A stretch of DNA of 54,157 bases from Sphingobacteriaceae bacterium DW12. GTDB lineage: Bacteria > Bacteroidota > Bacteroidia > Sphingobacteriales > Sphingobacteriaceae. The notes beneath the pieces were generated by a model. That model saw only the letters and a program-made list of their open reading frames with translations, searched no databases and had not been told where the DNA came from. Each line of letters starts with the position of its first letter. The first letter of the stretch is position 1. Both the position numbers and the translations under genes were made by a program. The stretch lies in contig JROE01000018.1 of the NCBI GenBank assembly GCA_000783305.1, positions 1-54,157 of the forward strand. Reading direction: 5' to 3'. Shown here in pieces: positions 1 through 7,145 of the stretch.

Positions 1-1500
1 TTCAAGGAGCATCTTGCTGACCGGGATAATCACCGTATCTTATTTTCTGGGCCGTTCGGTCAGGGCAAGACCACATTTCTTAATAAAGTATTTGAAGACG
101 AGGCCGCGCAATATCATACTATAAAGCTTTATCCGGTCAACTATTCCGTGTCCTCCAATGAAGATGTATTTCAGCTTATCAAATTTGATATATTGACTCA
201 GCTTGTAGGCAAGTACGGCGATAGCTTAGATTTAAGGAAAGAAGATTTTAGTCAACTTTTGACAGCACAAGTATTTGTCAAAGACAACATGTCCTTGACG
301 CCTTGGATAGAAGCCATACTTTCATGCTTTGGAGCCATAGGGAAGTCTTCGAGTGCTTTTTTCAAAGCTTTTAAGGATACTGTAACTGATTTTGAGGCCT
401 TTCAGAAGGCGATACAACCGGATGAAACAAAGGACGTTGAAGCATTCGTCGATTCTTTAATTAAAAAGGGGGGAAGCGCCTATGAAATGGATAGCGTATC
501 TGAGAAAATAAAAGAGCTGATAGCGCGCGTCAGGAGAATATCACATCACAAAGTCGTCTTGATTATAGATGATTTGGATCGGCTCGACCCAGAGCACATC
601 TTCCGTCTTTTCAATGTCTTCTCTACCCAATTTGAATATCAAGGAGAAAGCCTACATCGCAATGGGTATAACAAATTTGATTTCGACAAGATCATCTTCG
701 TCTGTGATATCGAGAATATCCGCCGTATCTATAGGCACAAATACGGAGCAGGTGTAGATTTTAAAGGTTACTTGGATAAATTCTATTCGCATGTCCCTTT
801 TGACTTTGATAACAGGGTGTTTGTTCGTGGTATAGTCTACGAATTGCTCGATAGGTTTAAGTTAGACCAGCAGAGTCGGAGTAACAATCGTTTTGCTACC
901 CTTGTTCAGGTAAATTCAAGGTATAGTGTATTTGTTTCTACCATAGAGTGGCTTATCATAAGTTTGATTGACAGCAAGATGCTCAATTTAAGGGCCTTGC
1001 TTCAAGTACAAGAATTAAAACTGAGAGATATTCCCATTACTATAAATTCAAATAGTTTGGATAGCAGTTCATATCCAATAATTATCCTATTCCAGTTCTT
1101 GCTTCATTATTATTCATCCGTTGACATATTAAAAGATAGGTTAGACACGTTGTCCCATGGTTTTCACCGAGATAAGAATAATCCCCATTCGCAGGGTTAT
1201 AAAGATAACGAAAGCATATTTGGTAGTATTACAAGTTATGCAATCCCGTTTATCACCGACCCGACGAAGATGGTAACGTATCGTCTGGAAGATAATAGTA
1301 AAACTTTTGAATATAGTAAGACGCTAAAGTGTTATATCCATTTTAGAATACAAGAAAATTTTAGTGAACGAACTTCAGAATTTCGCTTTGTAAAGGCCAC
1401 TGAGGGTCAAGAGCCAGAAAGCGCAGCTGTTGAATTAAACATCTTCAATGTATTATCTGAGGCACTATCCAATCTAAAGAAAATAGGTGTTTTAGAATAA
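1..1500 (+). CDS. KAP-family P-loop NTPase, 5' end outside window
   Basis: The reading frame is open from the first base, so the start lies upstream. A Walker A loop GPFGQGKT is encoded at 49-72 and a Walker B strand VVLIIDDLDRL at about 553-585, followed by the conserved acidic helix that is typical of KAP NTPases. KAP proteins are predicted ATPases, often membrane-linked and common in phage-defence contexts. No transmembrane segment is obvious in the visible part, which is mostly soluble alpha/beta and helical sequence. A GTG at 148 could be read as a start, but it would remove the Walker A loop and is rejected. It is the first gene of a run of defence-type genes on the same strand. The NTPase class is secure; the biological role is inferred from the neighbours. 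Confidence 0.85.
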   Translation, partial: FKEHLADRDNHRILFSGPFGQGKTTFLNKVFEDEAAQYHTIKLYPVNYSVSSNEDVFQLIKFDILTQLVGKYGDSLDLRKEDFSQLLTAQVFVKDNMSLTPWIEAILSCFGAIGKSSSAFFKAFKDTVTDFEAFQKAIQPDETKDVEAFVDSLIKKGGSAYEMDSVSEKIKELIARVRRISHHKVVLIIDDLDRLDPEHIFRLFNVFSTQFEYQGESLHRNGYNKFDFDKIIFVCDIENIRRIYRHKYGAGVDFKGYLDKFYSHVPFDFDNRVFVRGIVYELLDRFKLDQQSRSNNRFATLVQVNSRYSVFVSTIEWLIISLIDSKMLNLRALLQVQELKLRDIPITINSNSLDSSSYPIIILFQFLLHYYSSVDILKDRLDTLSHGFHRDKNNPHSQGYKDNESIFGSITSYAIPFITDPTKMVTYRLEDNSKTFEYSKTLKCYIHFRIQENFSERTSEFRFVKATEGQEPESAAVELNIFNVLSEALSNLKKIGVLE

Positions 1501-1637
1501 GGTATGTTCAAAACCATATTTGCCTAGATCGTAAAGGGAACGACGAAGACTGCTGGTTAATACTAAATATGACAATAATGTTTAAGTGGTTTGAGCAGCT
1601 GATGCCTGCGGGTAGAATTGGGTAATATACATTAGGG

Positions 1638-1685
1638 GTTGCATCTATTAAAAAATGTATTAATACATTTTTTAATAGATGCAAC
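1638..1685. repeat. 48-bp perfect palindrome, candidate operator
   Basis: The two 24-base halves (1638-1661 and 1662-1685) are exact reverse complements with no spacer. The right edge touches the TTG of the predicted promoter for the HTH/ImmA gene at 1733. It could bind the HTH protein as an autoregulatory operator. It could also end transcription from the KAP gene, since runs of T and A are part of the arms. Confidence 0.7.
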
Positions 1686-1728
1686 TTGTATTTGTGATTT
1701 TATTACTATGTTTGTAGTGTAGTAATAA
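1686..1728 (+). promoter_or_regulatory. Bacteroidota-type promoter with overlapping inverted repeat
   Basis: TTG at 1686-1688 and TATGTTTG at 1707-1714 are spaced by 18 bp, matching the phylum consensus TTG-N19-TAnnTTTG. A 9-bp inverted repeat TTATTACTA / TAGTAATAA (1700-1708 and 1720-1728) straddles the -7 element and the expected start site. Binding there would block the promoter, so tight repression by the HTH protein encoded next is likely. Confidence 0.6.
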
Positions 1729-1732
1729 AGAT

Positions 1733-2935
1733 ATGGAAAATTTTAATGTAGACGATTTGTTGGGAAAGATAATGTCGGAGATGGGAAATCAATCTCCTCA
1801 GACTCTATCTTCTTTATTTGAGCAAAGGTTGGCAGAGCTCAATATTAATCAAACTACAGCTGCCGAAATAATGGGGATTCAACATCGAGGACTAGTGGGA
1901 GTTTTAAATGGTACACTAAAACGCATCGATTTTTCAACCCTGAATAAATTATCTTCCTTTTTGCAATTGCCACAAAAAGACGTTCTGGACCTTTTCATGA
2001 ATACTTTCAATGATCAGTACTCATTAAATGTCGACAAAGAAAAGGTAGATTTTATCAAAAATAACTTTGACTTAGCTGCTTTGAAAAAAGCTGGTTTTAT
2101 AGAAGATATTGCTGACTTCAATGAAATTGAAAGTCGTTTGTGCGAGCTGTTTCGATTAAAAGATATTTTATCTTATAAACCTTCCGAAAAAGTTCCAGCA
2201 TTTAGCGCTGGAAAAATAAAAAAGAAAAATAGCTATAGTCAAAGTGCCTGGTTAACAAAAGCTGAGGAATTACTATGTGAACTTGATAATCCCTATCCTT
2301 ATGATCGAAATAAACTCATCGAGATTTTTCCTAAAATTAGATGGTTTTCGACCGATGTAAGTTTAGGGTTAAAGAATGTAATAACCCTACTATACAGATG
2401 TGGAGTTAGTGTGGTATTTATGCCATCCTTTTCAAATTTGCATGTAAGAGGGGCAACGATAGCAATAGGTGGTAAACCTGCAGTCATTCTAACTGATTAC
2501 AAGGGCTTTTATGCAACGTTATGGTTTGCTTTGATTCATGAGCTTTACCACGTATTATTTGATTGGGAAGAAATAGTCCAAGGTAATTATCATTTAAGTA
2601 TGGATGACTCTGATGATGCTGTATTGGTGCAAAAGGAAACGGAGGCAGATAATTTTGCTAGAAAGTATCTTTTTTCCAAGGAGAAGTCTGCTATGATAAA
2701 AAGATATTTAAATAATCATCCGGAGGTTGTGAAGTTTGCAAAATTTAATGATGTACACCCAAGTATGATTTATTTATTCGAAGCATTTGATGCAGGAAAT
2801 AAACCTGCAAATTGGGTTAAGGCTCAAAAGTATAATGCGAGTGTCCCTGATAGTTTAGGAAAGTTAAATTCGAGTTGGAGTGACATTAAGAGTATTAACC
2901 AATACGTGACACGAAATAGAGAGATATATAATTAA
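1733..2935 (+). CDS. HTH-domain / ImmA-IrrE-type zinc metallopeptidase
   Basis: Residues 25-90 form an XRE-like helix-turn-helix. The C-terminal half carries the zinc protease signature HELYH (269-273) with a downstream ETEADNFA motif (302-309) that should supply the third ligand, as in ImmA/IrrE proteins. Such fusions act as regulators that cleave a repressor or toxin partner in response to a signal, in mobile elements and toxin-antitoxin-like modules. The start ATG at 1733 follows a good phylum promoter by about 18 bp. The next gene begins 2 bp after the stop, so the two are co-transcribed. Domain assignment is firm; the cleaved partner is not known, and the P63C protein encoded next is the obvious candidate. 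Confidence 0.85.
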   Translation: MENFNVDDLLGKIMSEMGNQSPQTLSSLFEQRLAELNINQTTAAEIMGIQHRGLVGVLNGTLKRIDFSTLNKLSSFLQLPQKDVLDLFMNTFNDQYSLNVDKEKVDFIKNNFDLAALKKAGFIEDIADFNEIESRLCELFRLKDILSYKPSEKVPAFSAGKIKKKNSYSQSAWLTKAEELLCELDNPYPYDRNKLIEIFPKIRWFSTDVSLGLKNVITLLYRCGVSVVFMPSFSNLHVRGATIAIGGKPAVILTDYKGFYATLWFALIHELYHVLFDWEEIVQGNYHLSMDDSDDAVLVQKETEADNFARKYLFSKEKSAMIKRYLNNHPEVVKFAKFNDVHPSMIYLFEAFDAGNKPANWVKAQKYNASVPDSLGKLNSSWSDIKSINQYVTRNREIYN

Positions 2936-2937
2936 TT

Positions 2938-3573
2938 ATGGCAAAGAAAAGTCTAAAAATTCATATAGGTCATAAAGAACAAGTATCTGGTCAGGAGGTC
3001 AATCTTGATAAAGAGGGGCTTTTACAATACCTGATTGAGTCAACGGAAGCCCTTGTTGATGAGAAGATTAAAGATGGTTATCTAGATCGAGAAAGTGAAA
3101 AGATATTACTAACTGGAGGCAAGGTAATTGATTTATCAGAGATTCAAAGGAGTCTCGATACATATTTTACCGTTGAGGCCACTGTCTATGAAAAGCGATT
3201 TCCACAGTCTTTTTATGATGAAATTTATCGACTGAATAAGTGGGAGATACCTAAGAATAAGACGATACGTAAATATGTTGTAGCCAGGTATACCAATGAA
3301 ATTATATATATGAGGTTCACCAAAGATGGTTTATTGAAGTTACAAACGCTGAACCCATATGCTCAAAGGTTCATGCGTTCTTACAAGCACTTTCAGTTTT
3401 TAACTGACGAGGGTAAGATGATGTTAGATCAATTCATATATGAAGCTATTGAATCTATGATGGAGTGCACAACTTGGTATGAATTCAGATTGAAGTACGG
3501 ACAGAAATATAATCTTAATGTTCAGATGAGATTATTTGAGGATGGATATAATTTAAATGATATGGGAAGTTAG
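2938..3573 (+). CDS. P63C-domain protein
   Basis: The 211-residue product has a variable N-terminal part (1-85) and a C-terminal block (about 90-180) starting FYDEIYRLNKW and continuing through a VARYTNEIIY segment and a HFQFLTDEG segment, a pattern I recognise as the P63C domain found in phage and bacterial proteins of unknown activity. It starts 2 bp after the stop of the HTH/ImmA gene and is presumably translationally coupled to it. It has no signal peptide or membrane segment. Biochemical function is unknown; it may be the effector or the substrate of the metallopeptidase. Confidence 0.7.
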   Translation: MAKKSLKIHIGHKEQVSGQEVNLDKEGLLQYLIESTEALVDEKIKDGYLDRESEKILLTGGKVIDLSEIQRSLDTYFTVEATVYEKRFPQSFYDEIYRLNKWEIPKNKTIRKYVVARYTNEIIYMRFTKDGLLKLQTLNPYAQRFMRSYKHFQFLTDEGKMMLDQFIYEAIESMMECTTWYEFRLKYGQKYNLNVQMRLFEDGYNLNDMGS

Positions 3574-3604
3574 CTGTAGGATAGTAAGAGACGATAAATA
3601 AATA

Positions 3605-3722
3605 CGAAATAAAAAACTCAGGAAGATCCTACCCAACCTGAGTCCTTATAAGTTTTACTTTATCGTCAAATCAATCGGCTAGGATTGAAAAGAAGATTAG
3701 TAAATGTTGTTGCTATTAAAAC
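3605..3722 (-). ncRNA. candidate small RNA with own promoter and terminator
   Basis: On the minus strand a promoter is seen at 3758-3727: TTTG (3758-3755), a 20-bp spacer, then TACCTTTG (3734-3727), which is close to the strong Bacteroidota consensus. About 80 bases downstream is an intrinsic terminator: a 7-bp stem ACTCAGG/CCTGAGT (3643-3637 with 3622-3616) followed by six T (3616-3611). The transcript would be about 115 nt, contains no ATG, and lies alone between two + strand genes. It matches no RNA family I can name. It could also be the promoter and terminator left after loss of a small gene. Confidence 0.5.
3611..3643 (-). terminator. intrinsic terminator, minus strand
   Basis: 7-bp stem with a 14-base loop followed by a run of six T on the minus strand. 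On the + strand the stem is not followed by T, so it serves leftward transcription. Confidence 0.6.
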
Positions 3723-3726
3723 GGTG

Positions 3727-3758
3727 CAAAGGTATGATTTGTTTCATCCAGTACCAAA
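3727..3758 (-). promoter_or_regulatory. promoter of candidate small RNA
   Basis: TTTG-N20-TACCTTTG read on the minus strand, followed by GCACCG, a sequence context frequent at strong Bacteroidota promoters. Transcription would begin near 3722 and run leftwards. Confidence 0.6.
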
Positions 3759-3897
3759 AAAAATCCTAATTCTTCTTTTTCTGATTGATTTCATGGTCGC
3801 TTTTGAGCGAAAGCTGTGGTTACATGGGTATTCACAGCTAGTCAACTATGTCTGTTATATTGACTAATTGCTAGAGTTTTACAAATAATAGTGTACT

Positions 3898-5148
3898 ATG
3901 ATCGAAAGATTTAGACAAAAACAGATACGTTTCGACAAAGATAAAAACAAAGGAAGAGTTAAAGTCTCTCGTCTTGTCGCATTACTAGAAGGACATCCAT
4001 ATGAAGATAAGATATGGAAAGACTTCAATATAAAAGGTATAGAAAGTGAATATATTGTCGTTGGCAATATCGATCAAGTTTGTACCGTTTTGGAAAAGAT
4101 AAAAAAAGAATATATTTCTTTCAACCTTAAATGTTATACGGAAGATGTTTTTTTCTCCCGAGGACAGGAAAAAATTGAGGGAGTTCCAGATCAAAATCCA
4201 TTGATTTTTAACCTTAATAACTTTGTTAATGATGATGGCGAGATTGTAGATAAGGGACTTCAAGCATATGCTATTTATGATTCCAAAAGTCAGTTTTTTG
4301 AGACTTTCTCGATGGCAAAATATGCCAATATGCTTTTTGATAAAAAGCTAGATGCGCTTGCAGAACTCAATCTTAATTTCTTCAGGGGCCTGTCTGCAAA
4401 ATCTCAGTTTAATAAATACCAAAGCTATCGCATGATAGAAAATGATGGGGAGACATTTGTTCGTGGAATTACTTCGTTAAGTTATAAGGAATACGGGGTT
4501 GATTTTTCATTTGTGAGTACAATGTTAATGCTGCATAAGTATATGAAAAGTAATCCTGGGAATAATTATAGGATAATATTTGCCGCTTTAAACGAATCCA
4601 AATTAGAAATTATTGTTTCTTCTGAGGGACTTAAAGATGCCGGAGATTTCGGTAAAATTAGTTCCGCTATCTCTATTAAGACCAACGATGTAGGGAAAGG
4701 TGCATTAAGTATAACACATATTATTAATGTCGTGGTCAAAGGCGGAGGGTTTTATTTGTATCCAAAAGACAATAAAGTAAAAAAGAAAAATATCTCTATA
4801 AATCATGGTAGTACGTCCGTTTCTAAGGCGTTTGAGGAATTGAGCAAATTGGATGATTTCTATGATTATGCAGACGTATTTGTCAAAGAGTTGAAAGAAG
4901 TTAAGGGTATCAAAACGCCCGATGATCTGAGGAAAAGGATATTACTTCGTTTTGCTCCTACATTAAGTAACTTGAAACCTCTAGAGAAGCAAATGAGTGC
5001 GATATTTGGTAAAGTTATAGGTAACGAGATAAAGGACTTTGCGTTTTTGCTCGAAATGTGTAAAAAAGCCGAAGAACTAGAAATTGATTACGATCTAAAA
5101 GACAGAGTAAGGATAGAAATATCAGATATTTTACTGAATAATAAGTAG
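3898..5148 (+). CDS. unrecognised 416-aa protein of the defence island
   Basis: A soluble, lysine-rich protein without signal peptide or membrane helices. I do not recognise it with confidence. The central part, with SYRMIEND near 176-183 and a later segment TNDVGKGALSI near 263-273, faintly recalls the layout of DUF932 proteins of phages and plasmids. The C-terminal 130 residues are helical and charged. It stands alone between a candidate small RNA and the SLATT operon, is in the same orientation as both neighbours, and is followed by a 10-bp hairpin. A role in defence is suggested only by position. Confidence 0.6.
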   Translation: MIERFRQKQIRFDKDKNKGRVKVSRLVALLEGHPYEDKIWKDFNIKGIESEYIVVGNIDQVCTVLEKIKKEYISFNLKCYTEDVFFSRGQEKIEGVPDQNPLIFNLNNFVNDDGEIVDKGLQAYAIYDSKSQFFETFSMAKYANMLFDKKLDALAELNLNFFRGLSAKSQFNKYQSYRMIENDGETFVRGITSLSYKEYGVDFSFVSTMLMLHKYMKSNPGNNYRIIFAALNESKLEIIVSSEGLKDAGDFGKISSAISIKTNDVGKGALSITHIINVVVKGGGFYLYPKDNKVKKKNISINHGSTSVSKAFEELSKLDDFYDYADVFVKELKEVKGIKTPDDLRKRILLRFAPTLSNLKPLEKQMSAIFGKVIGNEIKDFAFLLEMCKKAEELEIDYDLKDRVRIEISDILLNNK

Positions 5149-5157
5149 AACTTAGAA

Positions 5158-5185
5158 CATCTCGTTCTTTTTCAGGAACGAGATG
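5158..5185 (+). terminator. hairpin after the 416-aa gene
   Basis: A perfect 10-bp stem CATCTCGTTC/GAACGAGATG with an 8-base loop lies 10 bp after the stop codon. The T tract after it is weak, so it may act as an mRNA end stabiliser as well as a terminator. Confidence 0.5.
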
Positions 5186-5253
5186 CTGCTATAATTAATT
5201 TGCTATAAGCTTAGTTGAGCCAGCGTGAATTTACTTTGAAAGATTAAGACAAT

Positions 5254-5787
5254 ATGGAAGATGACAAAATTGGACTTCGAACTAGAATTTGGGAGGATTT
5301 ATTCGATTCGAAAAAGTATGAGGAATTTTTATCTCTATACTTAGCCGCTAAGAGAAGGAACAAAAGCACATACAATGTAACGATTGCATTGGTGTCTGTT
5401 TTAGGAGCAGTGCTTACGTTTCTCTCCAAAGAACTGGATGTATTAAAAAACAGTGCTGTAATTGCTTGTTTGTTGATCATCGTTGTCCAATTAGCTGATA
5501 AAGCTCTACCAAATTGGTTAATTAGTGATGAGGAGATTAGTAAATTATCCGACTATCGCATTAAGTATGTAACTTTTTATGAAAAATTAGATCGACTGTG
5601 GTGCGAGTTTGAAAATGAAAGCATAAGCTATAAAATGGTCTTTGAACGGTATTTTGACTTAAGGCAGATGAACATTGAATTACAGCAACTAGATAATTCG
5701 GTTTTAATCAAAGTGAATAGCAATTTGCTTAAATTGGCTAATGAGCGAGCTCAATTACATATGGACAAACATTTTTATCAAATTTAA
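5254..5787 (+). CDS. SLATT-like two-transmembrane protein
   Basis: The 177-residue product has a charged N-terminal helix, two adjacent transmembrane helices (about 40-57 and 66-82) and a long C-terminal cytoplasmic helical part. This is the layout of SLATT effectors, which in CBASS- and SLOG-linked systems are thought to form membrane pores that kill infected cells. No nucleotide cyclase or SLOG gene is present; the partners here are two microproteins and an AbiJ-like gene, spaced by 4, 7 and 5 bp. SLATT assignment is by layout, not by a unique motif. Confidence 0.65.
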   Translation: MEDDKIGLRTRIWEDLFDSKKYEEFLSLYLAAKRRNKSTYNVTIALVSVLGAVLTFLSKELDVLKNSAVIACLLIIVVQLADKALPNWLISDEEISKLSDYRIKYVTFYEKLDRLWCEFENESISYKMVFERYFDLRQMNIELQQLDNSVLIKVNSNLLKLANERAQLHMDKHFYQI

Positions 5788-5791
5788 TAAT

Positions 5792-5917
5792 ATGAGTAAG
5801 AAACCATCAACACCCCCGATTGTCAAAATCGTGAGACCTCCAAGTGGAGCTATTCCTTTATCTGGACAGCTTCCTACATCTAGAAATGCACCTCCTCCCG
5901 TTAAACCCAAAAAATAG
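5792..5917 (+). CDS. proline/lysine-rich microprotein 1 (41 aa)
   Basis: ATG at 5792 lies 4 bp after the SLATT stop. The 41-residue product has 11 prolines, no acidic residues and a strong positive charge, and it ends in GQLPTSRNAPPPVKPKK. The same ending, GQLQPSRNNPPPKKK, recurs in the next small gene, which shows both are real coding sequences and duplicates of one another. It must be largely unstructured. It could be a peptide that binds the SLATT tail, the membrane surface, or RNA. No homolog is known to me. Confidence 0.6.
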   Translation: MSKKPSTPPIVKIVRPPSGAIPLSGQLPTSRNAPPPVKPKK

Positions 5918-5924
5918 ATAGGAT

Positions 5925-6044
5925 ATGAGTAAGACGAATACCAATGGTCCGAAGGTAACAAAAGATACCCCTCGACCAAGTACGTATACAGAGAAGGGGC
6001 AATTGCAACCAAGTAGGAACAATCCTCCTCCTAAGAAAAAATAA
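5925..6044 (+). CDS. proline/lysine-rich microprotein 2 (39 aa)
   Basis: ATG at 5925, 7 bp after microprotein 1, with an AGG just upstream as a weak ribosome site. The product is 39 residues, starts MSK like its neighbour, and shares the C-terminal pattern GQL-x-x-SRN-x-PPP-(x)-KK. It has seven prolines. The first halves of the two proteins differ, so the C-terminal motif is the conserved part. It is followed after 5 bp by the AbiJ-like gene, which places both microproteins inside one operon. Confidence 0.6.
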   Translation: MSKTNTNGPKVTKDTPRPSTYTEKGQLQPSRNNPPPKKK

Positions 6045-6049
6045 AAACT

Positions 6050-6916
6050 ATGAGATTTTCGCAAAGAATTGGTAAAACTTCAGTACGAGATCTGATGCAA
6101 CTTGAATCCATCGATGAGGTGTTAACAAATCGGTTATGGAATGTTTTAGAGAGTTTTTTCAATGTTTTATCCGCTTATATTAATAGAGATGGTGGTTCAG
6201 AGAAAGGATTTTTTTTTATTCATGTATGGACAGAGTTTTATAATGAAAGGGCTGATAGGGTAAAAAGTTACAATAGTACTTCTTACTATAGTTTCAAAGA
6301 TGGTCAATTCTCCTATTCACCTGTTTATGAATATGTAGAGAATTGGTTCTTTGATTCTGTATGGTACGAAAAATTAGATTTTATCGAATTTATAGCTGAT
6401 TTTGCGTCAAGAAAGCCTAATTTCGGTTTTTCGGAGAAGACTAATGAAGCGTTGAAAAGAGAGATGTCGGCGTACAGATTAATCGATAATAAAATTGTAC
6501 AAATTACCTCTGAAGTTGAAATTAACGAAATTGAAGCAGCAGTAGCTTATAATGGCAGTTCCGTTCGCACACATTTAGAAACAGCACTTAGGTATTTGTC
6601 TGATAGAAAAAAGCCAGATTATAGAAATTCAATCAAAGAGTCGATTTCAGCGGTAGAATCTTTTTGCAAGAAAATAACTAGAGACGATAAAGCTACCCTT
6701 GGTAAGGCATTAGCGAACATTGAGAAAGAACATCCACTCCATGCTTCACTAAAATCTTCATTTAGTACACTGTATGGATATACTAGTGATGCGTCTGGTA
6801 TACGCCATGCTTTGATAGATGAAGGTAAAAATCCAACTTTTGAGGAAGCAAAGTTTATGTTGGTTTCTTGTTCTGCATTTGTTAATTATCTGAAAAGTTT
6901 GACTATTAATAATTAA
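6050..6916 (+). CDS. AbiJ_NTD4/HEPN-like abortive infection protein
   Basis: The N-terminus (MRFSQRIGK, then LESIDEVLTNRLWN) matches the start pattern of the AbiJ N-terminal domain 4 family. The C-terminal part (about 175-288) is helical with a region around GIRHALIDEG that fits an AbiJ-type HEPN domain, in which R-x-H residues can cleave RNA. The protein is therefore a likely toxin or sensor of an abortive infection module. It is the last gene of the SLATT-microprotein operon. A membrane pore candidate plus a putative RNase in one operon is unusual; which is the effector cannot be told from sequence. Confidence 0.7.
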   Translation: MRFSQRIGKTSVRDLMQLESIDEVLTNRLWNVLESFFNVLSAYINRDGGSEKGFFFIHVWTEFYNERADRVKSYNSTSYYSFKDGQFSYSPVYEYVENWFFDSVWYEKLDFIEFIADFASRKPNFGFSEKTNEALKREMSAYRLIDNKIVQITSEVEINEIEAAVAYNGSSVRTHLETALRYLSDRKKPDYRNSIKESISAVESFCKKITRDDKATLGKALANIEKEHPLHASLKSSFSTLYGYTSDASGIRHALIDEGKNPTFEEAKFMLVSCSAFVNYLKSLTINN

Positions 6917-7063
6917 CTCGTTTTGTAATAGAATTGCAAACATAAACCAGCGGCTGCGAGGACTTTTAGTATATGCCATACTGGTAAATTCGTTCTAAAG
7001 TAAATTCTTTTATAGCATCCCGAACTGAATCTGGCACATGTTATCGTCGCAAAATTGTGCTAA

Positions 7064-7071
7064 GGGGGGGG
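7064..7071 (+). repeat. run of eight G upstream of abiH-like gene
   Basis: A homopolymer of eight G lies 75 bp before the AbiH start. Such runs slip during replication and can vary promoter spacing; no clear promoter is seen around it. Confidence 0.4.
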
Positions 7072-7145
7072 TGTTAGAATGGAACTTAATTAAGCTCGGT
7101 AGCATTGTGCAAAGGCCTTAAATATGAGTATTAAGCCAAATATTA

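Noticed and set aside
3685..3867. 60-codon + strand frame
   Set aside because: It lies opposite the promoter of the small RNA candidate, has a TTG start without ribosome site, and its composition is not protein-like.
5755..6064. Two minus-strand frames of 85 and 68 codons
   Set aside because: They are antisense to the microprotein genes. The Gly-rich products arise from reading proline codons backwards, and the + strand microproteins are supported by their shared motif and spacing.
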